From NCBI GenBank assembly GCA_963836005.1, contig CAWIHS010000006.1:310001-374000 (forward strand): a DNA stretch of 64,000 nt, written 5' to 3'. A model generated the notes under the pieces. The model made no database searches. It had not been told where the DNA came from and saw only the letters and a list, made by a program, of their open reading frames with translations. Position 1 is the first letter of the stretch. The number at the start of each line of letters is the position of its first letter. Shown here piece after piece: positions 43,608 through 51,031 of the stretch. Position numbers and translations under genes: made by a program. Origin of the DNA: CAWIHS01 sp963836005 (lineage in GTDB: Bacteria > Pseudomonadota > Gammaproteobacteria > GRL18).

Positions 43608-44354
43608 TTGGAACTAAACTGGTCAACCTTCCTTCTGGAAATAATAAATTTTCTGATCCTTATCTGGATCCTGAAACGTTTTCTCTATCAGCCTGTTTTG
43701 GATGTCATTGCACGTCGTCAGGCGAGCATACAAAAAGATTTAAGCGATGCCCGAACCTTGCAAGAGAATGCAACAGCCATGGAGGAAAAATATAAAAATC
43801 GCCTCACTGAATGGGAAAGTGAGCGTGAGGAAATGCATCTGGAACTCAACAAAGAAATTCAAACAGAGCGACAAAAAAAACTTGAAGAATTGCACGTCCG
43901 GCTTGAAGAGGAAGGTGAAAAATTAAAAATGATTGAGCAACACAAACTTGAAACCCTGCGGCTTAATCTGCAAGAGCGTGCACTTATCCAGGGAGCAGAA
44001 TTTTCAGCACGAGTGCTGTCTGAAGCCGCAGGTCCGGAAGTAGAAACCAATCTGCTCAGTTTTTTCCTTAATGAGTTTTCATCGCTGTCTGCTGAACAAT
44101 TTGATAAGTTGCATGCCTGTGCCGGTGAAAAAACAGATAAAATTCTTGTTACCAGCGCTTACCCGATTGAAAGTGATACGCGCCATCAGTTAGAACATGC
44201 GATTATGGACAAACTGAAGGTGAAGACAGCCTTTCACTATGAACAGGACAAGAGACTGCTGGCCGGAGTACGCATAGCGATGGGTGCATGGGTATTAAGG
44301 TTAAACTTACAGGATGAATTAAAGAGTTTTGCTGAGCTAGCCCATGAAACATGA
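43608..44354 (+). CDS. atpF: N-type F-ATPase fused b/delta subunit
   Basis: The 248-residue protein starts at TTG 43608 (MELNWSTFLLEIINFLILIWILKRF), 16 bp after atpE, with GGGAGGGA upstream. One N-terminal membrane helix is followed by a long charged coiled coil (about 35-130). A C-terminal portion (about 150-248) ends LLAGVRIAMGAWVLRLNLQDELKSF, resembling the end of the delta/OSCP subunit (GGIRI..GD.V.D.S...L). No separate delta gene exists in the operon. The stop overlaps the atpA start. Confidence 0.9.
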   Translation: MELNWSTFLLEIINFLILIWILKRFLYQPVLDVIARRQASIQKDLSDARTLQENATAMEEKYKNRLTEWESEREEMHLELNKEIQTERQKKLEELHVRLEEEGEKLKMIEQHKLETLRLNLQERALIQGAEFSARVLSEAAGPEVETNLLSFFLNEFSSLSAEQFDKLHACAGEKTDKILVTSAYPIESDTRHQLEHAIMDKLKVKTAFHYEQDKRLLAGVRIAMGAWVLRLNLQDELKSFAELAHET

Positions 44355-45849
44355 AGCAATTAAGTCCATTGAGCGATTAGAAAAACAGGCGTCCTGGCTT
44401 CAGACCTATCATCCCGGATTACGACTATCCGAACAAGGCAGTGTGGTTTCCATTGGGGATGGTATTGCGTGGATCAAAGGGTTACCTTCTGCTGCAATAG
44501 AAGACATCCTGTTATTCGAAGACGGCAGCCAGGCAATGATCTTTGATCTGACAGAAGAGTTGCTAGGTGCAGTGTTGCTTAAGGAAACTGAGTCACTTAC
44601 TGCGGGAACTATTGCCCATATTACCTCGAAGGCCCTGAAAATCCCTGTTGGTGACGATCTGCTAGGTCGGGTCATCGATCCATTGGGAATGCCGCTTGAT
44701 GGAGGAGCTGAAATAAAACCTGCTTCCTCGTGGACGCTTGAAAAACATTCGCCAGGCATCACCACACGTGACTTTGTGCATGAGCCACTTTATAGCGGTA
44801 TTACTGTTATCGACACATTAATTCCCATTGGTAAGGGGCAACGTCAGTTGTTGATTGGCGATGCAGGTTTAGGATGTAGCTCTCTGGCACTCGATACGGT
44901 GATCAATCAGCATAACAAGGATGTCTTTTGTGTTTTTGTTCTCTGCGGCCAGAAGCGCTCTACCGTAATCAATACCATCGAGACTCTTCGTAGCTATAAC
45001 GCACTGGAATACACAACGGTCGTGGTGGCAGAGGCCAGTGCGCTGCCTGGCCTGCAACACCTTGCCCCTTTTGCTGGATGTGCAGTCGCTGAATTCTGGA
45101 TGCAGCAGGGGAGAGATACACTGGTGGTCTATGACGATCTAAGCACGCATGCAAAGACTTATCGGGAACTGTCATTGCTGTTACGACGGCCGCCAGGCCG
45201 GGAAGCCTATCCCGGAGACATCTTCTCAGTGCATGCCCGCTTACTGGAACGTGCTACCTGTCTTAATTCGTCTCACGGAGGTGGTAGTATGACTGCGCTA
45301 CCAATCATAGAAACCAAACTGGGTGAAATCGCTGCCTATATACCAACCAACCTTATCTCAATTACGGATGGTCAGATCTTTCTGGACAGCAATCTTTTTA
45401 CAGGCGGCTTTCGTCCTGCCATTGATATCGCCAAATCTGTTTCCCGTATCGGCGGCAAGGCCCAACATCCCTGTATCAAAAATGAAGCAGCACGAATGAA
45501 GCTGGATTACCTGCAATTTCTTGAACTGGAAGTATTTACCCGCTTTGGTGCACGTCTGGAAGCCTCTATGGAATTGGCCATAAAGCGCGGCCAGGTGTTA
45601 CGTGAAATTCTCAAACAGGATCGACTCAGCCCTCAATCCATTGAATATCAGATGGCCTGGCTGATTGCATTTAATGACGGACTGTTTGACAGTGTGGCCC
45701 TCGATGAAGTTAAACAACGACTCGATAAATTACGGCATTATACAAACCAGCAGGAATTGACCGTGGATTGTCGACGTACACAATGGTCTGATGCAGTACA
45801 TAGCTGCTTGGCCGAAGGTGATATCCATGACACAACAGCGACAAATTGA
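44344..45849 (+). CDS. atpA: N-type F-ATPase alpha subunit with degenerate P-loop
   Basis: The 501-residue protein has the alpha fold and the arginine finger SVSRIGGKAQ needed by the neighbouring catalytic site. Its own (non-catalytic) nucleotide loop reads GDAGLGCSSLA (44858-44890), whereas the canonical loop is GDRQTGKTALA: both the Lys and the Thr are lost. Regulatory nucleotide binding at non-catalytic sites is likely impaired, while catalysis in beta should remain. It overlaps atpF by 11 bp and atpG by 23 bp. Confidence 0.95.
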   Translation: MKHEAIKSIERLEKQASWLQTYHPGLRLSEQGSVVSIGDGIAWIKGLPSAAIEDILLFEDGSQAMIFDLTEELLGAVLLKETESLTAGTIAHITSKALKIPVGDDLLGRVIDPLGMPLDGGAEIKPASSWTLEKHSPGITTRDFVHEPLYSGITVIDTLIPIGKGQRQLLIGDAGLGCSSLALDTVINQHNKDVFCVFVLCGQKRSTVINTIETLRSYNALEYTTVVVAEASALPGLQHLAPFAGCAVAEFWMQQGRDTLVVYDDLSTHAKTYRELSLLLRRPPGREAYPGDIFSVHARLLERATCLNSSHGGGSMTALPIIETKLGEIAAYIPTNLISITDGQIFLDSNLFTGGFRPAIDIAKSVSRIGGKAQHPCIKNEAARMKLDYLQFLELEVFTRFGARLEASMELAIKRGQVLREILKQDRLSPQSIEYQMAWLIAFNDGLFDSVALDEVKQRLDKLRHYTNQQELTVDCRRTQWSDAVHSCLAEGDIHDTTATN

Positions 45850-46693
45850 GCAACAACGTCAAACTTTGGCTGAGATCCAGAATATTATGAATTCAATGAA
45901 AACGCTGGCCTATCTTGAAACACGTAAACTGAACCATTTTCTGGATGCACAACGTATGGTCGTGGCTCACATTGATACCGTTGCCAAAGATTTTTTTAGT
46001 TTTCATCAGGAATTGTTAGCGCAAAAGAATAATAACGTAAATGTCTTTTTATTACTCGGTTCTGAGCAGGGATTCTGCGGTGATTTTAGCGCATCATTGC
46101 TGCACAGACTGGAAACGCATATAGAAGAGAACAAGATTGAAAATCCTGAATTGATTGCCGTAGGACGTAAACTGGCAACGCTCCTGGAACAGGACCCGCG
46201 CATTATCAAATTACTTGATGGCGCCAATGTTGTTGATGAAGTTGAAAAGGTGTTGCATCAAGTAATCAAGGCATTCGTCAGCCTGCAAACACAAGATAAA
46301 AACGCTTCATTCACAGTGCTTTATCATGACTCGCTTAGAGAAAACATTGCCGTTGCAAAACTGCTTCCCCCATTCGACAACTATAAAAACATCTCACCCC
46401 AATATTCACACCCTCCGTTAATGAATCTGAAGCCTGAAGAATTCTATGCCAGACTGCTTGACCATTATCTCTTCTCTGCCATTCACATGATGATGTATGT
46501 CTCATTGATGGCAGAAAACCTGCAACGCGTTCAGCATCTTGAAGGAGCAATGCAACATCTGGATAAAAAGTCTGAAGAACTGTTGCGTAAAAGTAATCAA
46601 TTACGCCAGGAAGAAATAACCGAAGAAATAGAAATCATACTTTTAAACGCCCTTAATATAGAACAAAAAGCACCTGAGAGATCAGACTGTTAA
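45827..46693 (+). CDS. atpG: N-type F-ATPase gamma subunit
   Basis: The 288-residue protein starts at ATG 45827 (MTQQRQIEQQRQTLAEIQNIMNSMKTLAYLETRKL), inside the atpA end. Paired N- and C-terminal helices form the rotor coiled coil; LLGSEQGFCGDFSASLL is the conserved central GSDRGLCG-like segment. It is the last gene of the operon. The K+ channel operon ends convergently 42 bp away; no strong terminator is seen between. Confidence 0.93.
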   Translation: MTQQRQIEQQRQTLAEIQNIMNSMKTLAYLETRKLNHFLDAQRMVVAHIDTVAKDFFSFHQELLAQKNNNVNVFLLLGSEQGFCGDFSASLLHRLETHIEENKIENPELIAVGRKLATLLEQDPRIIKLLDGANVVDEVEKVLHQVIKAFVSLQTQDKNASFTVLYHDSLRENIAVAKLLPPFDNYKNISPQYSHPPLMNLKPEEFYARLLDHYLFSAIHMMMYVSLMAENLQRVQHLEGAMQHLDKKSEELLRKSNQLRQEEITEEIEIILLNALNIEQKAPERSDC

Positions 46694-46734
46694 AATTAGC
46701 CAAAATCAGGCGATAAATTAAAGATCAACAGCTC

Positions 46735-47460
46735 CTAATTTTTTTGTTGACAGGAGATATTATGCTTTAATCGTTCAATCTCATCAGTGGCTCCTATAAC
46801 CACCAACAGGTCACTTGGAGCAAGTTGATGATCGTTAGCGCTTAATTTGAAAATAAATTCATTACCCAGTTCTCTGTCCACCACACCCAATAAAATTAAA
46901 TTATAGTTTTGTGAAAGTTGTACATCACCCAGCCTTTGACCATCGAGAAAAGAATCTGCTTTAATTTCAATTTCAGACAGGTTTATAGAACTCTGTCCAA
47001 AGACCACATGTTCTATTGTTTCAGATATCAATGGTTTTTTGATCATGTTAAATATTTTCCGACCACTAATTTCATAGGGATCAATGACTTTATCAGCACC
47101 TGCAGCGCGTAATTTGTCTGAGGAATCGAGCGATTGATTCAGAGTGATAATCAATACATCCGGATCAATGTCTTTCACAGAAATAATTAAATACACATTC
47201 TTTGCATCTTCTTCAAAAAAACTGAATACGATCCCCACATCACTGCCAATCCCCAGAGATCTGAGTTGTTCATCATCTGTATAATCAACATCTTTGAATG
47301 TAATGTCATTAGCATCAAGCCTTATTACACAATCCTTATCATGCGAAACAATGGTGATATCCCAGTCTTTACGGATGAGTTGTCCGGCTACCTCATTAAC
47401 CAGTGGATTACAGCCAAATAACAAAACCTTTCTTCTTTTAGTATCCTTTTTTCTTTTCAT
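46735..47460 (-). CDS. RCK (TrkA-N/TrkA-C) domain protein
   Basis: The 241-residue soluble protein has an N-terminal Rossmann-like domain (KVLLFGCNPLVNEVAGQLIRKDWDITIVS) and a C-terminal TrkA-C-like domain (about 165-230, LLGVVDRELGNEF..LAPSDLLVVIGATDEIERL). It follows the K+ channel gene by 12 bp on the minus strand. It probably forms mixed gating rings with the channel's RCK domain, or acts as a regulatory subunit. The first Gly-rich loop is poorly conserved (FGCNPLVNE), so NAD binding is doubtful. Confidence 0.85.
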   Translation of the reverse strand: MKRKKDTKRRKVLLFGCNPLVNEVAGQLIRKDWDITIVSHDKDCVIRLDANDITFKDVDYTDDEQLRSLGIGSDVGIVFSFFEEDAKNVYLIISVKDIDPDVLIITLNQSLDSSDKLRAAGADKVIDPYEISGRKIFNMIKKPLISETIEHVVFGQSSINLSEIEIKADSFLDGQRLGDVQLSQNYNLILLGVVDRELGNEFIFKLSANDHQLAPSDLLVVIGATDEIERLKHNISCQQKN

Positions 47461-47472
47461 ATAAAAAGTGGC

Positions 47473-49074
47473 CTAAAGTCTTCCAAGCGCGAGTTTATCC
47501 TTTAAGTGAATAATACTGTATTGATGACCAATCACCAGTATGGTGTCTCCCGCCTGAAGTTTGAATGCCGGATCGGGATTAAAGTAAAAATGATTAAATT
47601 TCAGAGCAAAAGATTTTTTGCTTTGTTCAAGCTTTCTGGCTTTAGTCGTTATTACACCAAACAATTGCAATTTATTTCCCAGAAAATCAATATCGTCGAT
47701 GTTTCGACCATCAAGAGAGCTATTTTCTATGACCGTTATAGTTTCGAGGCCAATATCATGTTTACCGGATAAAATATCATGAATGGCTTCAAAGGCAACT
47801 GGCTGGCCTATAAATTCCACTGCAATAAGACCGACGACCTTAAAAGGCACGACTGAATGATTTGCCCCTGCCTGCTTAAGTTTTCGTACACTATCCTTTC
47901 GGTTAGCACGGGATATAATTTGTATTTGAGGATTAAGATAACGTGCGGTTAAAGTAATATAGACATTAACAACGTCACTGCCGGTTAAACAGAGGAGCAT
48001 CTCTGCATGATCCAGAACCCCGGCACTTTTTAGTAACTCACTGTTTTCTGCATTGCCTTCAATGACAAGGTAACCGGCTCTTTTTGCCCTGGCGGCATTT
48101 TTCGGATCCGCTTCAATAATGACAAAGTGTTTTTTTTCTTTGGCCAGATAGTGAGCCACAACAGAACCCATGCGACCAAACCCACAGAGAATGGTATGCA
48201 TGCCCGGCTTCTTTTCTAACTCAGCAAAAACCCGATTTTCACGCATTTCAACTATTTTTTCATTAAATGCTGAAATGATAACAGAAGTAATAAAAGCAAC
48301 CACGGCAATACCGCAGATGATCAGTATCATCGTAATAACCCGGCCTTCGAGTGATTTAGGCGTAATATCACCATAACCCACAGTGGTGAGAGTGATCAGG
48401 GACCAATAAATACCATCAAAAAAAGTATCAATTTGCCCTCCATCTTCTTTTGCTTCAAAAAAGAAGATAGCTGTGGCTGAAGTGAAAATGATAAAAATCG
48501 TAAAGAAAAAAATGGTATAGAATTCAAACCTTTTCTCGGACAGTACACCAATAAATTCATTGTAACTATGGACATAACGAAATAGTTTAAATAAACGAAA
48601 CAGCAGAAAAATTCTAAGAAAGCGAAGCGGGCGGTAGCTGGGAATAATGGCCAGTAAATCAATCACGGCCAACGGCTGGGTCATATAATCCCATTTTATG
48701 GCAAATACATCCTTGAATGCCAGCCAAAGAGAAAAGGGTTTGCCAACAAACTCAGCCTTTTCATAATGTTCAATAATTATTTTATGGGACGAACTATAAA
48801 GCCAGAGGCGTAACAGGTATTCAAGTAAAAAAATACTCACCGCAAACCATTCAAAGACTCGTCCAAACACGCCCAGATCATGTTTTACTTCATAAATAAT
48901 GAGATAAACACTGGAAATCACCAGCACAATCATACAAACATCAAAGTATGGACGTATTCTGGAATGGGGGCTTTCAATCAGTTCATAAAAAAATTGTTTG
49001 CTGCGTTTGTAACGAGTTGAGTCTTCAAGCTCATAACAAAATTGAACAAGGTATCTGCTTAAAGACATACTCAT
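47473..49074 (-). CDS. Voltage-type six-TM potassium channel with RCK domain
   Basis: The 533-residue protein has an N-terminal ion-transport domain with a basic S4-like segment (LAIIPSYRPLRFLRIFLLFRLFKLFRY). The K+ selectivity filter is LITLTTVGYGDITP. The RCK (TrkA-N) domain has ILCGFGRMGSVVAHYL with an intact GxGxxG-type loop. A TrkA-C domain ends the chain (VITTKARKLEQS..AGDTILVIG). It should conduct K+ across the inner membrane under ligand control. The operon continues with the separate RCK protein; two permease halves lie upstream. Confidence 0.93.
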   Translation of the reverse strand: MSMSLSRYLVQFCYELEDSTRYKRSKQFFYELIESPHSRIRPYFDVCMIVLVISSVYLIIYEVKHDLGVFGRVFEWFAVSIFLLEYLLRLWLYSSSHKIIIEHYEKAEFVGKPFSLWLAFKDVFAIKWDYMTQPLAVIDLLAIIPSYRPLRFLRIFLLFRLFKLFRYVHSYNEFIGVLSEKRFEFYTIFFFTIFIIFTSATAIFFFEAKEDGGQIDTFFDGIYWSLITLTTVGYGDITPKSLEGRVITMILIICGIAVVAFITSVIISAFNEKIVEMRENRVFAELEKKPGMHTILCGFGRMGSVVAHYLAKEKKHFVIIEADPKNAARAKRAGYLVIEGNAENSELLKSAGVLDHAEMLLCLTGSDVVNVYITLTARYLNPQIQIISRANRKDSVRKLKQAGANHSVVPFKVVGLIAVEFIGQPVAFEAIHDILSGKHDIGLETITVIENSSLDGRNIDDIDFLGNKLQLFGVITTKARKLEQSKKSFALKFNHFYFNPDPAFKLQAGDTILVIGHQYSIIHLKDKLALGRL

Positions 49075-49086
49075 GACTCATCTTTT

Positions 49087-49605
49087 TTATGACTTTGGTA
49101 AAGACGTTTTATCAATGATCATACCCTGGATCAAAGCACCAATGATAATATAGAGCATCAATAGCACGGTGAAGGCATAACCAAAATAACTGACCATCAG
49201 GGGCAACCAGGGCAGTTTGATCGCTCTGGTGTACAAAAAAGTCACAATCAAACCATCCCGGACCTGCTGCTTTCTTAAATTAGCCAGCATCTGATACCAG
49301 ATATAGGAAGAACCATGGCTTAGTATACCCCCGACGACAGCGATAGCCCATCCTTTCATGCCGCTCTGGTTTCCCAGAAGTCTTCCGATTCTTTTACGAC
49401 TCAATAAACGGGTGAATATCCCCATTAACAGGATAACAACCAGGAATATGGGTAATAGATGAAGCAAAGTTGACAGACTTTTTGACAGAGCTTCTATGGT
49501 GTTGTCTGGATAATAAACATAAAGCAGGGTATAGCTTAAAAGCACCAGAGGAAGCAGGTAGCGGCCATTAAGTTTTTGTTTGCTGTTATCTGTTTTTGCT
49601 TTCAT
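49087..49605 (-). CDS. Predicted permease, second half-size subunit
   Basis: The 172-residue protein has four to five predicted membrane helices. The segment GGILSHGSSYIWYQMLANLRKQQVRDGLIVTFLYTRAIKLPWLP resembles one half of DUF318-type predicted permeases. Its start overlaps the stop of the preceding 142-residue half by 4 bp, so the two look like a split two-component permease. The substrate is unknown. Confidence 0.6.
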   Translation of the reverse strand: MKAKTDNSKQKLNGRYLLPLVLLSYTLLYVYYPDNTIEALSKSLSTLLHLLPIFLVVILLMGIFTRLLSRKRIGRLLGNQSGMKGWAIAVVGGILSHGSSYIWYQMLANLRKQQVRDGLIVTFLYTRAIKLPWLPLMVSYFGYAFTVLLMLYIIIGALIQGMIIDKTSLPKS

Positions 49606-50030
49606 GATAGTAGCTGTAAGGATTGCACCGTTGCAACCGAAATAAGCAGCACAAAAAGAAAGGCCAGCAGATTACGGATCAGCGTAAATCGTCCCCCAAA
49701 CAAACTGTATTCATAAGGTAACTGGACGACCCCCAGAGTGACCCATGACACTACAAAGGCAGTTACCGCATAATAGCTCATTCCGTTATCCAGTAATTCA
49801 CCACCAATAAGATAGCTGACAAACGGTTGCCCTCCAGAAACACCACCAATGATAGTTCCAATCAAGGTGTCATAAAATGCATGTCCGGTAAACAGTGAGG
49901 AAAGCATATCCGGAGTAATAAAGACTTCAAATAAGCCTGTTAGCAATATAACACCAATAAGCATAGGCAGGTTTAAAGCAAAATCTTTGAACGACTTTAA
50001 TAAAGTCTGCATAAAATCGAGATAATCCAT
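49602..50030 (-). CDS. Predicted permease, first half-size subunit
   Basis: The 142-residue membrane protein contains IIGGVSGGQPFVSYLIGGELLDNGMSYYAVTAFVVSWVTLGVVQLPYEYSLFGGRF, the pattern of DUF318/ArsP-like predicted permeases. It is the first gene of a four-gene minus-strand operon: permease, permease, K+ channel, RCK protein. Two inverted repeats (arms AGTGTCC/GGACACT and TGCTAGCACA/TGTGCTAGCA) lie in its 5' leader. Confidence 0.6.
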   Translation of the reverse strand: MDYLDFMQTLLKSFKDFALNLPMLIGVILLTGLFEVFITPDMLSSLFTGHAFYDTLIGTIIGGVSGGQPFVSYLIGGELLDNGMSYYAVTAFVVSWVTLGVVQLPYEYSLFGGRFTLIRNLLAFLFVLLISVATVQSLQLLS

Positions 50031-50050
50031 GATTAAAACCTTTTTAATTA

Positions 50051-50105
50051 GTGTCCGTCCGTTTTTAGAAGGACACTGCTAGCACAGGGATGTGCTAGCA
50101 TTTTT
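50051..50105 (-). promoter_or_regulatory. Two hairpins in the leader of the permease/K+ channel operon
   Basis: AGTGTCC/GGACACT (about 50051-50078) and TGCTAGCACA/TGTGCTAGCA (about 50079-50102) lie 20-70 bp upstream of the first start codon. On the plus strand the second is followed by TTTTTA and could instead be a terminator. Confidence 0.4.
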
Positions 50106-50286
50106 AATGATGACAAGTCATTGAAAATGCAGCAAAAGGAAAATCACACTTTTTCTTTTGCGTTGCATAATATAGCCAGGATGGCTATTTATGGATGAAA
50201 ACTAATTAAGGGGCTGTTTTAGCTAACATACCTAAAATACATTGCAGGCAGATATTCTTATGGCTCCAGTCAATATAAATTCATGG

Positions 50287-50365
50287 GTAACTACTCAGCG
50301 TATTTGGAATAACTCACTAAATGCCTGATATCGAGCACGATCTTATAGATACACTGAATAGTTAC
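50287..50365 (+). mobile_element. Family B MITE-like element, copy B4 (short)
   Basis: This 79-bp copy is little more than two ends, GTAACTACTCAGCGTATTT and CTGAATAGTTAC, with GCCTGATATCGAGCACGATC between. Flanks ATTCATGG/ATTCATTA match at 6 of 8 positions. Confidence 0.75.
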
Positions 50366-50378
50366 ATTCATTATAACC

Positions 50379-50512
50379 AAATAGCGGTGCGGAAATAGTG
50401 GCCATAGTATTGAGGCATCGCACCAGACCCTGTAATACATCATTTCACTCATATTAGCATCAAATTCCGAAATGATACATCACAGGTTCTGCTGCTAAAT
50501 GGACACTTTTTT
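50379..50512 (+). mobile_element. Family C element, copy C3
   Basis: It matches C1 from CCAAATAGC..GGAAATAGTGGCC to GCTAAATGGACAC with few differences. It is non-coding. It lies 13 bp from B4; B3 and C2 are also adjacent to each other at 40.2 kb. Confidence 0.75.
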
Positions 50513-50677
50513 CTGCGGGAGGTGGGAGTAGGAATGGAGGTAAGCACTGTCAGGTTCAATGCTCTGAATCTTCATGACTTTTCAGCACCTGCTGGCTTTA
50601 ACCACAGGCGTGGCCTCGAATAAACCCCAAACAATTGTCAATGGCCAATAAAAGTGATCCACCGCAGACAAATTTTT

Positions 50678-50776
50678 TTAACGATTGAGTTTATTTTTTA
50701 ACCGATAACTCTCACCTCCCATCATAAACAAATGCGAATGATGAATGAGCCTGTCTATGACAGCAACAGCATTAGT
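50678..50776 (-). pseudogene. C-terminal remnant of IstB (IS21-family helper ATPase)
   Basis: The minus-strand frame reads NAVAVIDRLIHHSHLFMMGGESYRLKNKLNR and stops. This is the typical IstB C-terminus (A..DR..HHS....GESYRLK). Only about 32 codons remain. It is joined directly to an nhaD remnant. Confidence 0.75.
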
Positions 50777-50958
50777 TCGGCATATTCCAGCAGATGATGC
50801 CGCACGGTATGTTCCGCCTGTGTGGTTAAACCATGACTGGCATAGATCCAGGCAATTAATGCCTATATCAGACCGGCAGCAATAATCACCGGTTTGGATT
50901 TTCTCAGAGGGGTAAATTCCTCGGCCATTACCAGCAAACAGGCGAGCAGTTTGAGTAT
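50770..50958 (-). pseudogene. Remnant of NhaD-type Na+/H+ antiporter
   Basis: The minus-strand frame reads LVMAEEFTPLRKSKPVIIAAGLI, a TAG stop at 50863-50865, then ALIAWIYASHGLTTQAEHTVRHHLLEYAEL. This matches the N-terminal region of NhaD antiporters (LVMAEEFTHLRKSKPV...GIIWA.IAW.Y); the stop replaces the conserved Trp. The fragment is truncated by istB on one side and by repeat DNA on the other. Confidence 0.75.
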
Positions 50959-50981
50959 GAAATGTTGTATCTTCAGTAACT

Positions 50982-51031
50982 ATTCAGTGTATTAGACGCT
51001 CGCAGTAGGTTTAACTGATTTTTTTAGGTTA
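50982..51031 (+). repeat. 50-bp direct repeat, left copy
   Basis: It is identical over 50 bp to 53432-53481 (begins ATTCAGTGTATTAGACGCTC, ends TTTTTTTAGGTTA). It includes the stop codon of the SLC13 transporter gene. The family-B-like end TAACTATTCAG overlaps its start. Confidence 0.9.
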
